A stretch of 64,000 nucleotides of DNA. It comes from Aeoliella straminimaris. Lineage in GTDB: Bacteria; Planctomycetota; Planctomycetia; Pirellulales; Lacipirellulaceae. Shown here piece after piece: positions 26,552 to 36,700 of this stretch. Positions within the stretch are counted from its first letter, which is position 1; each line of letters opens with the position of its first letter. The position numbers and the translations under genes were made by a program. The stretch covers positions 62,001 through 126,000 of the forward strand of contig NZ_JAMXLR010000089.1 of assembly GCF_024054565.1 (NCBI RefSeq), read 5' to 3'. The notes beneath the pieces are model-generated. The model had not been told where the DNA came from, made no database searches, and worked only from the letters and a program-made list of their open reading frames with translations.

Positions 26552-26564
26552 TTACCGTTTTCAC

Positions 26565-28328
26565 CTATTCAGCCGCCAGAGGCACCAACGGCGAGTCGGA
26601 CACCTGCAGCTTAGAGCTATACTTGGCGTCTAGCCATTCATTGAGACTGCGCATCTCTGCGCTGGAAAGTGGTTTATCCAGTACCACAAACTCGGAAATA
26701 AAACCTGTGAATCCAAACCCTTTTCGTTCGAAGTGGGCCCCCAGGAAACGAGGTGCCGAGGTAGGTTGAAGCCGCGGGGCGTCGTTCGATTCGGCTACCA
26801 GTTGTCCATCGAGCCACAACGACGCCTTCGAGTTTCCGCCGTCGTACGTGTACGCGGCGACGTGCAGTCCGCGATCTAGCGGAACGAGTGTTCGGATGAC
26901 CCCCACGTCGACCGGATCGACGTGATCCTTGAGCCAACCCAGGTGCACCCGCGATTCGAGCGTGAGATTCTCATTGACCTGCAGCACCGTGTGAGGTGGG
27001 CCATTCAGGTTTAACAGCTGGACGCCCAAGTGGCGATATTCGTTGCGGGCGCGGATCCGCTTGATGGCTTTTCTTGGCTCCAAGCGGAACACTACGGCCG
27101 AAGTATGCGATGGTCCCATGCTGAGCGGCTCAGTGACCAACCCCGATTCACCATCGAAATGCAGCGCCGGATGACCGTTCATGGCTTTAGCATGCCAAGT
27201 GGGCCGCATGGATGATTCAACCTGCCAGGCGTCGACCGCTCTTGTATGGTCGTTATCCGCGAGGTTGCCCCACGCGTATACGCGGCCGGCGTCGTCCCGT
27301 TGGGTGGCCTGGGCGGCGTCAAACCACAGCACCAGACGATCGGTCACCGGGATGTTCGTGCCGGCGGCTACCGATCCTGTGGCGAGCGGCCGCATGAACC
27401 GCTGAGGCTGCGATACTCCCTCGGCATTGGTACCGCCCGAGTCCGTACGGCTCCAGGCCTTGCCTTTCTCGAGCAGCACGTGCTCGCTACTGGACGTCGC
27501 GGTGGGCGTTGGCTCCGCCCGCACCTGGCCCTCGAAGACGTGCGTTTCCACGCTTCCTTCTTCGGTGATGATCATGCCAAACTCGGTCCCCAGATCGATG
27601 AAGTCGCCGGCGTGGGTCTCCACGGTGAAACCGCGGCCCTGTTCCGGTACTCGAGCACTGAGGGTGCCTTGAATCAGCTGGGCGCTGGTCTCGGACCTGG
27701 CAATAAACGTGGTGCGACCGCTGAGTGTCACCTCGGGCCCCGAGTTGAACCTCAACACCAGCAAGCCCCGCGAGAGGTTGATCTGCTGCCCGGCCTTGAT
27801 TGCGGCCGAAGTGTTCACGCCCCAACGGTCCTCTTCCCAGTCGCAATCGACCTTGCGAATCACCGTGGCCACGGTATCCGTGGTCGCCACGGCGGGGGTG
27901 GGCTTCGCCAGGGAATTGGTGGGAACAACCGCTTCATCCCGCGGCCAAACAAGCAGCGCCACCGTAGCCGCCAGCGACGCCGCGGCGATGCTCCACGCCA
28001 GCCAAGCCGAGCGGTGGCCGAGGTGATGGGGGGTCGGGTGGGCTATTGGGGCCGGGGCCAGCTCTGCGTTTTCGTCCTCATCGGTGCCCGAACTTACATA
28101 CCGATCGAGTTTCTCGTCGATCGCTTGGATGGCCAGCAGTTCCTCGGCGCTAAAGGCCCGGACCGGCGCCACCGCCTCGGACAGTTCGGTGTGAACCTGC
28201 AGCAGTTTCAAGTACTGCTCCACCGCGCGCTCGTCCGATCGCAAGAGCTCCTGTACCTCTTCCAGCTCCGCAGGCTCAAGCTGCTGCTCGATCAACTTGC
28301 TGATCAGGTGGTCTTTTTTGGCATCCAT
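26565..28328 (-). CDS. FecR-domain membrane protein with LamG-like outer domain (putative anti-sigma factor)
   Basis: 587 residues. The cytoplasmic N-terminus (~1-100) has LIEQQLEPAELEEVQELLRSDERAVEQYL; one membrane helix is at ~107-127. The FecR domain spans ~165-290: WGVNTSAAIKAGQQINLSRGLLVLRFNSGPEVTLSG, GTLSARVPEQGRGFTVETHAGDFIDLGTEFGM and VFEGQVRAE. The C-terminal ~250 residues are a concanavalin/LamG-like sandwich (LVLWFDAAQATQRDDAGRV, ASLWLDGQLVAE, FTGFISEFVVLDKPLS). It lies between an ECF sigma gene 87 bases upstream and a sulfatase 13 bases downstream. The layout suggests a glycan-sensing anti-sigma factor controlling its own operon; this is inference. Confidence 0.83.
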   Translation of the reverse strand: MDAKKDHLISKLIEQQLEPAELEEVQELLRSDERAVEQYLKLLQVHTELSEAVAPVRAFSAEELLAIQAIDEKLDRYVSSGTDEDENAELAPAPIAHPTPHHLGHRSAWLAWSIAAASLAATVALLVWPRDEAVVPTNSLAKPTPAVATTDTVATVIRKVDCDWEEDRWGVNTSAAIKAGQQINLSRGLLVLRFNSGPEVTLSGRTTFIARSETSAQLIQGTLSARVPEQGRGFTVETHAGDFIDLGTEFGMIITEEGSVETHVFEGQVRAEPTPTATSSSEHVLLEKGKAWSRTDSGGTNAEGVSQPQRFMRPLATGSVAAGTNIPVTDRLVLWFDAAQATQRDDAGRVYAWGNLADNDHTRAVDAWQVESSMRPTWHAKAMNGHPALHFDGESGLVTEPLSMGPSHTSAVVFRLEPRKAIKRIRARNEYRHLGVQLLNLNGPPHTVLQVNENLTLESRVHLGWLKDHVDPVDVGVIRTLVPLDRGLHVAAYTYDGGNSKASLWLDGQLVAESNDAPRLQPTSAPRFLGAHFERKGFGFTGFISEFVVLDKPLSSAEMRSLNEWLDAKYSSKLQVSDSPLVPLAAE

Positions 28329-28415
28329 AGATGGAATTTACCCAGATGAAAGGGTGCGTAACCTGAAAACGTTATGAATTAGGTGGAAGATTCAGGGGCG
28401 AGGTTGGTGGGGGCA

Positions 28416-28970
28416 CTAATCGGCGCACCGCTGCGCAGCTTGTACGTTGCGTTCCATGCAGTCGGCTAACACTCGTCGAATCCGTGACAAGGATTGCGAT
28501 ACACTGTTCACCGGCCTGCTCAGCTTGTCCGCCATCGAGTTGACGGAGTTGCCGGGTTCGTAGCGAGCCATGATCAATTGACGGTCCGTGTCTTTGAGTT
28601 TGCGGAGGCACTCGTTTAGCACTTCCAATCGGCTGATCGGTTCCTCTGCGATGTTCGAAAGTCGGGTCGCTAGCTCTTCAAGCAACTGGGGATCGAGCGT
28701 GGCGATTTGTCGGGCACTGCTGCGGCGATAGTTCAGTACGGTGCGGCGTGCGATTCCGCGCGCCCAGGCCAGGAACGACATTCCCTCTTCGTAGTCGGCG
28801 AACCTTCTCCACAGCACAATGTTGGTTTCCTGCAGCAAGTCGGCCGCCACGTTCGGATCGTAGACCAAGGCCACGATATAAGCGTGTAGCGCCCTCTGCG
28901 TTTGCGCGAAGAGCCGGACAAAACGTTGCTCCTGCGGAGAGTCGCTTTCAAAGCTTTCCATCACCGACAA
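28416..28970 (-). CDS. ECF RNA polymerase sigma factor (sigma-70 family, planctomycete type)
   Basis: 184 residues. Region 2: FVRLFAQTQRALHAYIVALVYDPNVAADLLQETNIVLWRR and FLAWARGIARRTVLNYRR (quoted only as the recognised blocks LLQETNIVLWRR and WARGIARR). Region 4: LKDTDRQLIMARY with helix-turn-helix SVNSMADKLSRPVNSVSQSLSRIRR. DLLQETNIVLW is diagnostic of the planctomycete ECF expansion. MSVMESF offers two Met starts three codons apart. It heads the operon with the FecR/LamG protein and a sulfatase. Confidence 0.92.
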   Translation of the reverse strand: MSVMESFESDSPQEQRFVRLFAQTQRALHAYIVALVYDPNVAADLLQETNIVLWRRFADYEEGMSFLAWARGIARRTVLNYRRSSARQIATLDPQLLEELATRLSNIAEEPISRLEVLNECLRKLKDTDRQLIMARYEPGNSVNSMADKLSRPVNSVSQSLSRIRRVLADCMERNVQAAQRCAD

Positions 28971-29371
28971 CTTTCGCCTGCCGCCATCATCTCAGATGTG
29001 CGGTTATTTCGCCATGAATTTTCTCGGGATAAGACTGCAATGTCCCTATTAAACAGTTGGTTTGTGAACACCTGATCTGATTCGCTTTCTGGGAAAGTCG
29101 ACGGAAATAAGCCCGTCGGGTGCACATGACCGAAGCCGGAATGCGGGCAGCGAAGATTTCAAGATAATTTCATACTTCTCCAATCAGACTCGGCCGACTG
29201 CTCGCCAATAGGAAGATAGCCGAGACGCCCGCCGGCGAGAAACCCGCCAGGCGGTTGCGCGACGCTAAGTCGATCTGAAAGGCAATAGGCGGCCTCTTCC
29301 CATCGCACCAACGAGTGGTGCTCGACTTCTCCACCTGTCGGCGGAACTCGTACACAGAAAACATAGCAACT
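28971..29371. other. Divergent promoter region between ECF sigma operon and second sulfatase
   Basis: 401 bases with no supportable gene. It separates the leftward ECF/FecR/sulfatase operon from the rightward sulfatase at 29372, making it the second case here of an ECF operon facing a secreted-enzyme run. No confident promoter or hairpin was found by eye. Confidence 0.45.
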
Positions 29372-31432
29372 ATGAATGTCCGGTGTCGCATCCAGCGATG
29401 CATCGTCGCGCTTGCATGCAGTGTGATCCTCCCTGCGTCCGCGGCGCAGATTCTTGCGGCTGACCGCCCGAACATCCTGGTCGTGCTGGCCGACGACCTG
29501 GGGTACTCCGATGTCTCGCCCTTTGGTGGCGAGATGAACACCCCCGCCCTGGAGAGCATGGCGACCAACGGTGTGCGGATGAGTAATTTCTACGTGGCAC
29601 CTCGATGTTCCAACACTCGAGCCAGCCTACTGACCGGACAACAATCGCACGCCGTGGGGTTGCCCAATCTGGCCGGCGACGGCACTCAATTGCCCAAGAA
29701 CCACGTGTTCATCAGCGAGGTACTGCAACAAAGCGGCTATCACACCTACATGAGTGGTAAGTGGCACCTAGGCAACACCCAGAACTTCGGCTCGGTTCCC
29801 GATGGTCATGTTCGCGATCCTCGCGTGCGTGGCTTCGATGACTATTGGGGATACACGGAGAATCACAGTCAGGACAACTTCCAGGGTTCCTATCGATTGT
29901 TGTCCGACGAGGTGGCCGAACGCAGCTATACCACCAGCGGCACGAGCCCTGGCGAGCCCGGCACCTTCTATCAAACGGACGCCATTACCGACTACACGCT
30001 CGACTTCCTGCAGCACAATCGCGACAAAAACGCCAGCGAAGGAACCGACGCTCCGTTCTTTACCTACGTGGCCTATGGTTCCCCTCACTTTCCTCTGCAA
30101 GCCCGGGACGAGTGGGTCGATCCGCTGGTCAGCCGGTACGAGGTCGGCTGGGACCAGATTCGCGAAGATCGCTTGGCGAATATGAAGTCGCTGGGCCTGA
30201 TCGATCCGAGTGTCGATCTTCCCCAGCGGGGCGATGTGGCCAACACCGGACACGGCGAGGCCCTGCATCAGATCCGCGCCTGGGACAGCCTCAGCAGCGA
30301 CCGCCAGGACGACCTCACGCGCCGCATGGCCATCTACGCGGCCATGGTCGAGCGGGTGGACTACAACATCGGCCGCATTCTGGACAATCTGGAAGCTAAT
30401 GGCGAACTCGACAACACCATCGTCGTGTTCATGTCCGACAACGGAGCCGACGCCGAGTGGCACGAGTATGGATTCAATGCCGGCGAAACTCCTCGCACCG
30501 GTGCCGCTCTCGACAGCATGGGAACGACGACCAACGCCGTGGACGAGCACATCTTCCTGGGCTCGGGTTGGGCGAACGCCAGTGCCACGCCGTTTCGCAA
30601 TTACAAGCACTACACCCACGAAGGGGGCGTGAAGTCGCCCACCATCATTCAGTGGAACAACGGCCTCAATCCGTCGCTGGCCGGCCAGATCAGCAACCAA
30701 GTTGGCGACGTTCGCGATCTGATGCCCACCCTACTCGCCCTGGCTGGTACCGAGTATCCCGATGAGTGGACCGATCTGTCGGGAGAGACCTACCAGACCC
30801 AGGCTCTGCTGACGGAAAGCCTGGCCGACTACCTCACTACAGGCACGGCAGTCGACGACCGCGAACTTGGTTGGGAACACGAGGGCAACCGCGCGTTTCG
30901 CTCCGGCGACTGGAAGCTCGTATCGAGCAACTTCGGCAGCACCACCGGCGGCGCCGGTATCAACGAATGGGAACTTTACAACCTGGCCGACGATCCAACC
31001 GAAGCGAATGACCTTTCGGACAATCCGGAGTTTGCCGACAAATTCGCATTCATGCTGGCCGGCTACGAGCGTTGGGCCTACCAGAACAAAGTTACCGGTA
31101 CCCTGCCCTGGTCGGCGGCCGACTTCGACCGCGATGGCCAGCTCACCACGCTGGACCTTGAGGCGTTCGTCAGTGGATGGCTCGATGCAGCCCCCGTTGG
31201 AAGCATGGAGACGTTCGCCCATGGGGATGTCGATCTCGACGGCGACACTGACGTCGACGACTTCATCCTCATGCGGCAGGCATTCGAACTTGGCGGTCAG
31301 GGGCAGCTGATCGCCGAGTTCGGTGCATCTCAGGGCGTCCCTGAACCTTCTTCGCTGGTCGTGGCGGCCGGGCTCCTGGCTGGTTTTCACTTATTTTCTC
31401 GGTCCTCGACCTCGACTGAACAGCGTCCATAA
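29372..31432 (+). CDS. Secreted sulfatase with dockerin and PEP-CTERM signal
   Basis: 686 residues from the ATG at 29372, which gives a signal peptide (CIVALACSVILPASA|AQ); an in-frame start at 29315 adds a polar 19-residue extension and is unlikely. Metal Asp41-Asp42 are in LVVLADDLGYSD; the signature APRCSNTRASLLTG puts the formylglycine candidate at Cys79, with Asn in the usual Pro position. SGKWHLGN, YVAYGSPHFPLQA and VVFMSDNGADAEW are further blocks. The dockerin-like tail has DFDRDGQLTTLDLEAFVSGW and DVDLDGDTDVDDFILMRQ, then VPEPSSLVVAAG. Acts on sulfate esters, probably displayed at the cell surface. Confidence 0.92.
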   Translation: MNVRCRIQRCIVALACSVILPASAAQILAADRPNILVVLADDLGYSDVSPFGGEMNTPALESMATNGVRMSNFYVAPRCSNTRASLLTGQQSHAVGLPNLAGDGTQLPKNHVFISEVLQQSGYHTYMSGKWHLGNTQNFGSVPDGHVRDPRVRGFDDYWGYTENHSQDNFQGSYRLLSDEVAERSYTTSGTSPGEPGTFYQTDAITDYTLDFLQHNRDKNASEGTDAPFFTYVAYGSPHFPLQARDEWVDPLVSRYEVGWDQIREDRLANMKSLGLIDPSVDLPQRGDVANTGHGEALHQIRAWDSLSSDRQDDLTRRMAIYAAMVERVDYNIGRILDNLEANGELDNTIVVFMSDNGADAEWHEYGFNAGETPRTGAALDSMGTTTNAVDEHIFLGSGWANASATPFRNYKHYTHEGGVKSPTIIQWNNGLNPSLAGQISNQVGDVRDLMPTLLALAGTEYPDEWTDLSGETYQTQALLTESLADYLTTGTAVDDRELGWEHEGNRAFRSGDWKLVSSNFGSTTGGAGINEWELYNLADDPTEANDLSDNPEFADKFAFMLAGYERWAYQNKVTGTLPWSAADFDRDGQLTTLDLEAFVSGWLDAAPVGSMETFAHGDVDLDGDTDVDDFILMRQAFELGGQGQLIAEFGASQGVPEPSSLVVAAGLLAGFHLFSRSSTSTEQRP

Positions 31433-31467
31433 CACTTTAGCTTAATGACACATCAAGGAGTGGCACG

Positions 31468-32712
31468 ATGAAGGCGATCACGTGGCAAGATGCATCCCGA
31501 GTGCTGTACCCGTTTGCGCTTCTTGGCTTGATGCTCCCCTGCCTGGATGCTGATGCGGCCTACACCCTCGACCGATGGTATCGCATGGGCGACGACTCTG
31601 CCGAGTCGGCAAGCAACAACGGCGCGGTCACCTTCACCTACGACAGCTCGGGACAGCTTGGCCAATCTCCCTCGCAACTGGCCGATCTCACCGCCGTTGG
31701 GTCGCCGCTGTACGTCAACATCTCGGCCGATCGCCCCCACGCCAACGCCACGCTCGACGACTACGCCATCTCATTCGACGGAACGACGCAGTATCTGCAC
31801 GGGCCGAATCTGAACATTCCCGCCGAGGCCGCCAGGCCGAACAACGACTACACAGGCATTACGGATCGCGGCTATCAGTTGTGGGCCAAGCCGACTGCGG
31901 CTGATAATGGTACCGAGCAATCCATCTTGGACGATGGCGACGTTCACCAGGTATTGATCAACTCTGGTGGCAACTTTGGCTTCGAGATCCGCACCAGCGT
32001 GCAGATTGGCAACACGCAAGCTGTATCCGACCAGTGGGTTCACCTCGCCCAGGTACGCCCCAATGGCGATGGCGGAGGTGCCTTTGGCTGGGTGAATGGT
32101 CGGGCTGTTGCTACTCAAACGGGCGACTACCCTTCGTCCGATCTCTCCCTGGCGATTGGTGCCAATGTGGAACGTGACAACCTCGTGGACCCACCGTCCG
32201 TGTACACGCCCCGCTTTATCGGCTTGGTGTCCGATGTCGAAATGTTCGTCCTGGGTGGAGGATTCGGCACCTTCGATTACACGACCGACAACGGCTATTT
32301 CACCGACGTCTTTCTGCCGGAGCAGGCCGGTTACAGTTTCTCCGACACCGACGGCGATCAACACAACGACATCGAGTGGGTGAAAGGCGATATCAATTTC
32401 GATGGCACCTTGGATGCCGGTGACATCGATACCTTCATCGCGGGCTGGCTCTCGCCAAATCCGGGCACCACGGTAGGCGGGGGCCCTGCCCTTGGCGACT
32501 ACGTGACCCTCGGATTGGGCGACCTCGATCTCGACGGCGACACCGACGTCGACGATTGGTTCCAACTGCGAGCCACTGGCATCAGCGCCGGCGTGGCCGC
32601 TTTTTCCCAACCAATCAACCTCCCGGTAGCTGTACCAGAACCCGACGCAGCGCTGCTGCTGGCTATCAGCGCTGTGGGCCTGGCTTTAGCAACACGATAC
32701 TCCAGAGGCTAA
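31468..32712 (+). CDS. LamG-like/dockerin/PEP-CTERM protein
   Basis: 414 residues; AAGGAG sits at an ideal distance from the ATG. Signal peptide LLGLMLPCLDADA|AY. Residues ~30-270 are a LamG/concanavalin-type sandwich: YTLDRWYRMGDD, YAISFDGTTQYLHGP, GYQLWAKPTAADNGTEQSIL and FIGLVSDVEMFVLGGG. It is a carbohydrate-binding or adhesive fold without a visible catalytic site. A dockerin of the 'GDINFDG...FIAGWL' subtype, with a second loop DLDLDGDTDVDDWFQLR, precedes VPEPDAALLLA. It follows the sulfatase by 35 bases, so they are probably co-transcribed, and it is a paralogue of the partial protein at 63274-64000. Confidence 0.86.
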   Translation: MKAITWQDASRVLYPFALLGLMLPCLDADAAYTLDRWYRMGDDSAESASNNGAVTFTYDSSGQLGQSPSQLADLTAVGSPLYVNISADRPHANATLDDYAISFDGTTQYLHGPNLNIPAEAARPNNDYTGITDRGYQLWAKPTAADNGTEQSILDDGDVHQVLINSGGNFGFEIRTSVQIGNTQAVSDQWVHLAQVRPNGDGGGAFGWVNGRAVATQTGDYPSSDLSLAIGANVERDNLVDPPSVYTPRFIGLVSDVEMFVLGGGFGTFDYTTDNGYFTDVFLPEQAGYSFSDTDGDQHNDIEWVKGDINFDGTLDAGDIDTFIAGWLSPNPGTTVGGGPALGDYVTLGLGDLDLDGDTDVDDWFQLRATGISAGVAAFSQPINLPVAVPEPDAALLLAISAVGLALATRYSRG

Positions 32713-32773
32713 TACTCATCATCGATCTGCCCACACGGGCCTTCTCTATTCTTGCAACTGGGAGATGAAGCTA

Positions 32774-33718
32774 ATGTTTGACAACTGGACCAAGCTGTTT
32801 GCACTACTGGCCGTGGCCTGTGCCACCGGGATGAATGTCACTGCCGAAGCGGCCGTTGTGTTTATGGACACGTTCGATCGAGAAACGGAGTTTGATCTGA
32901 ATGGCTCCATGACTGGCATCACCAACAACACCGGCAACGCATTTGCTGGAGGCGTCTACGGCAATGGGTTTGTCGACCCGGCCTACCCCGGCGGCGGCGC
33001 AAGTGGCGGTGCCGGCGATGGAGGGTCGGCAAAGATTCATGAGAATGAACTTCGCCTGGCTGTGGGACCTGGAACTTCCAATGCTTTTGTTAACCACAAC
33101 TTTGTGAACCTGGGCTCCAAGGTATTCAGCGTCTCGCTCGACCTGACGGGCTACGATGGCGGCGCAGGCAGCGGACACGGCGGTGGCTTTGCCATTGGCA
33201 TGAGCGAAGCAGAAGCCCTGAGCACGGGCGACGCCCAGAACGGCAATACTGGTGCGGGCGATGGCGACTTCAAGATGCAAGACGGTCTGCAGGACGGCGG
33301 CAATCAAGTATCCGATGTGGCCGTGAGCGACTTTTGGGCCGTGCTGCGAGGCGATGGATTCCTGCAAGTCGGCACCAAAGGACACAATTTCCCAGCCAGC
33401 GAGGGCGTGTTTGGTCCGGGGCATCTCAACAGCATCGACGTGGGAGCCAACACCGGCACCATCAAGGCCGTGTTCTATGCACCCGACTTCAACGACGGTA
33501 CGTCGGTGCAATACCGCCTGTTCTTCAACGACCAGCCGATTGATATCGGCTCGTTCGTCTGGACGGGGACCGACGAAAACTACATCGGCATCGATGCCCG
33601 CCACGGTAGCTACGTTAGCTTCGACAACTTCACGGTCAGCGTGCCCGAACCTTCCACGGCGGTGCTGACGCTGCTGGCGGTCGGCGCTGGCATCGTGTGT
33701 TGCCGGCGGAAGTCGTAG
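32774..33718 (+). CDS. 'DTFDR' family PEP-CTERM protein
   Basis: 314 residues. Of two close ATGs I take 32774, since GGAG lies nine bases before it and only one base before 32765. Signal peptide LFALLAVACATGMNVTAEA|AV. The mature domain begins VVFMDTFDRETEFDLN and has ELRLAVGPGTSNAFVNHNF, GGGFAIGMSEAEA, SIDVGANTGTIKAVFYAPDF, FVWTGTDENYIGIDARH and YVSFDNFTV, a jelly-roll-like fold shared with both halves of the next gene. VPEPSTAVLTLLAVGAG plus CCRRKS is the PEP-CTERM signal. Function unknown; probably a surface binding protein. Confidence 0.85.
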   Translation: MFDNWTKLFALLAVACATGMNVTAEAAVVFMDTFDRETEFDLNGSMTGITNNTGNAFAGGVYGNGFVDPAYPGGGASGGAGDGGSAKIHENELRLAVGPGTSNAFVNHNFVNLGSKVFSVSLDLTGYDGGAGSGHGGGFAIGMSEAEALSTGDAQNGNTGAGDGDFKMQDGLQDGGNQVSDVAVSDFWAVLRGDGFLQVGTKGHNFPASEGVFGPGHLNSIDVGANTGTIKAVFYAPDFNDGTSVQYRLFFNDQPIDIGSFVWTGTDENYIGIDARHGSYVSFDNFTVSVPEPSTAVLTLLAVGAGIVCCRRKS

Positions 33719-33792
33719 ACGCGAATTTGATCTTTCACTACTGACTTACTGATCTTCCAGAATGGCCACGGCGCCGCAGAGGATTAACGGAA

Positions 33793-36700
33793 ATGAAACG
33801 CACAAGTAACTCACTTTCAAAATTCACTGTGGCGATCGCGGCCCTGCTGGGGATCGGTGCGAACTCCGCACAGGCCATCGTGTTGTTCTCCGACACGTTC
33901 GACCGGCCCGACAACCGCAACATCGATGCGGTCACCACTGGCATCACCGGTACGGTTGGGTCGACGTTACCGGCCGACGGGGTCTATACCCAGCCCTTTA
34001 TCGATCCGGCAAACGACCCGGGGCCGCAGGATGGCGATGCCACCAATGGTGGCGGTGCTCAGATTATTAATCAAACTCTCCAGTTGGCCGTTGGCGCGGG
34101 TACTTCGAACGCCTATGTCAATCACAACTTCATCGACTCGGCCATTCTCACCGATGGGGGTCTGTCCGTTTCGATGGTGGTGGCTGAGACCGAGGGAGCC
34201 AGCGGCAATGGTGGGCAGGGCGGTGGATTCGCCATCGGCATGTCGCAGGCGGAAGCCGACATGGCCGGCGATGCAAATGGTGCTAACGGCGTATCGACCT
34301 TCCTCGGTGCGTTTAATTCGCAAGCCAATCCGATCAGCGACTTTTGGATTGCCCTGAAGGCCAACAACAATCTGCAATGGGGTGGCAACGGAGGTTCGGG
34401 CATCATTAATGTCGGCGCGGACAATGGCAACGTGGAAGTCGTGTTCGGCATCGCCGATTTCAACAGCGGGTCGGATGTGAACTTCGAAATCTACTACAAC
34501 GACGTGTCGCAAGGCGTTGGCAGCTTCGCCTGGAGTGGCACCAACGAAAACTACATCGGTCTCGACGGACGTGACAACGGCTACGTAGCCTTCGATTCGT
34601 TTCTGATCGAGTCCGCCTCACCCCCTCCCGTCCCGACGCTTACCATCAACCGCGACACAGGCAACATCACGCTCTCCAACGACACCAATCAACCGCTGTC
34701 GATGGTGGTCTATTCGATCACAACCGAACGCGGTGCATTCGACCTCAACCAGTGGGAGACTATCGAACAACAGGGGCTAGATACAAATGACGAATGGATC
34801 ACGTTGACCGATACGTCGCATCCGTCGGGCATCGCGTCGGACATCTCCGAAGGCACGCTTGGCGAGTACACGTTGGGTGCCGCGGGAACCGCTACCGACA
34901 GCATCGACCTCGGCGAAGCCTGGATTCGCAGTCCGTTTGAAGACCTGGAGTTTGAACTTCGCAACGCCAACGGCGACGACATCCCCTTCTTGATTGAATA
35001 TACGGGTACTGAACTTGCGTTTGCCGACTATAACGACAACGGCACGGTCGATGCCCTCGACTGGCCGACTGTGAGGGACAACTTGATTTCGGATGTTTCG
35101 GAGTTGCCCCCGCTCGAGCGCTATCTGCACGGCGACCTCAACAACGACGGCCTGGTCAATCAACTCGACTACCGGCAGTTCAAGAACCTGTACGAGGCCG
35201 ATCAGGGCGTCGGCTCCTTCGCCGTCCTGCTAGCGGGTACCAGTGTGCCCGAACCGGGAGCTATGGTGCTTCTGGGGCTCGCCGTGGTCGGTCTCGCCTT
35301 CCGGCGCGTCCTCCAGAGGGTCCCGAAGGCCGCTTTGGCACTGGTCGCGATCGCCGCGTTCGCTGGTCAGGCCCAAGCCGTGGTGCTCTTTTCCGACACG
35401 TTCGATCGTCCCGACAACCGCAACATCGATGAGGTTACCACTGGCATCACCGGTACGGTTGGGGCGACACTACCGGCCGACGGGGTCTACACCCAGCCAC
35501 ATCTCGATCCGGACTGGAATGACACCGGTGTGGTCGACGGCAACGGCGACAATGGAGGCGGAACACAGATATTGTCTCAAGAGCTGCAATTAGCCGTTGG
35601 TTTGGGTACTTCCAACGCGATTGTGAACCATAATTTCACCAATCCGGACATCCTCAGCGATGGTGGATTCAGCGTGTCGCTGGATGTCGCTGGCATGACC
35701 GGCACGAGCAATCAGCAGGGTGGTGGTTTCGCGATCGGCATGACCGAGGCCGAAGCGGCCAGCGCGGGAGACGCTCGTAGCTTACCGGCAGATTCCCCCG
35801 TGATGACCAGTGGATTGAACGGATTCACGAACAACGGCGATGCTGTTCAGGACGACGTCATTTCCGACTTCTGGCTCACCCTGCGGGGTAACAACACGCT
35901 GGCCTGGGGTAGCAACACCGGCAACGTGCAAGGCCTGGACGTCGGTGCCAACACAGGCACTATTACCGCCACGTTTGCCGCACCGAGCTTTGACGCGGGA
36001 CAGCACGTCGCCTACGAGGTATTCTTCGACGGCGTGTCGCAGGGCAGCGGAGTATTTCGCTGGAGCGACGACGCGGCGAACTACGTCGGCCTCGACGGTC
36101 GCGATGGTACGGCAGTGCGGCTCGACAACTTTTCGATCGAGTCGACCACGGAGGCCAACATCAATCCGCTTCGCTTGTTCGTCAACACCGCGACCGGCGT
36201 TGTCTCGCTTGCCGGCGGCGACAGTGAGAATGTCTTGGACTTCTACGAAATCAGCAGCGCTGGTCTGGGACTGGTCGAAGGGAGTTACACCGGCTTGCAG
36301 GCCGCTGCCGGCTATCCAGACGGCACCGTCTTCGGCGCTGGTTGGGAGCTGAACGGCATTCAGACTTCGTCGCTGCTAAGCGAATCGTACATCGGTGGAT
36401 CGTCCACCGTGTCGAGCGGGGCCGCCGCGGCTTCTTTGGGCGTCATCTACAACACGACCCTGGACACCCGCGACCTGGAGTTCACGTTCTACGACACCGA
36501 CGGCACCGCCTACGCCGGTTTCGTGGAGTACGTCAGCACGACACCCTCGCTGCCCGACTTCAACGGCGATGGCATTGTCGACATTGCCGACTACACCGTG
36601 TGGCGGAATCACCTCGGCGCCACGGGCGCCACACTTTCGCAAGGCGACGCAACTGGCGACGGCGTTGTCGACGCCGCCGACTACAGCGAATGGAAAGCCA

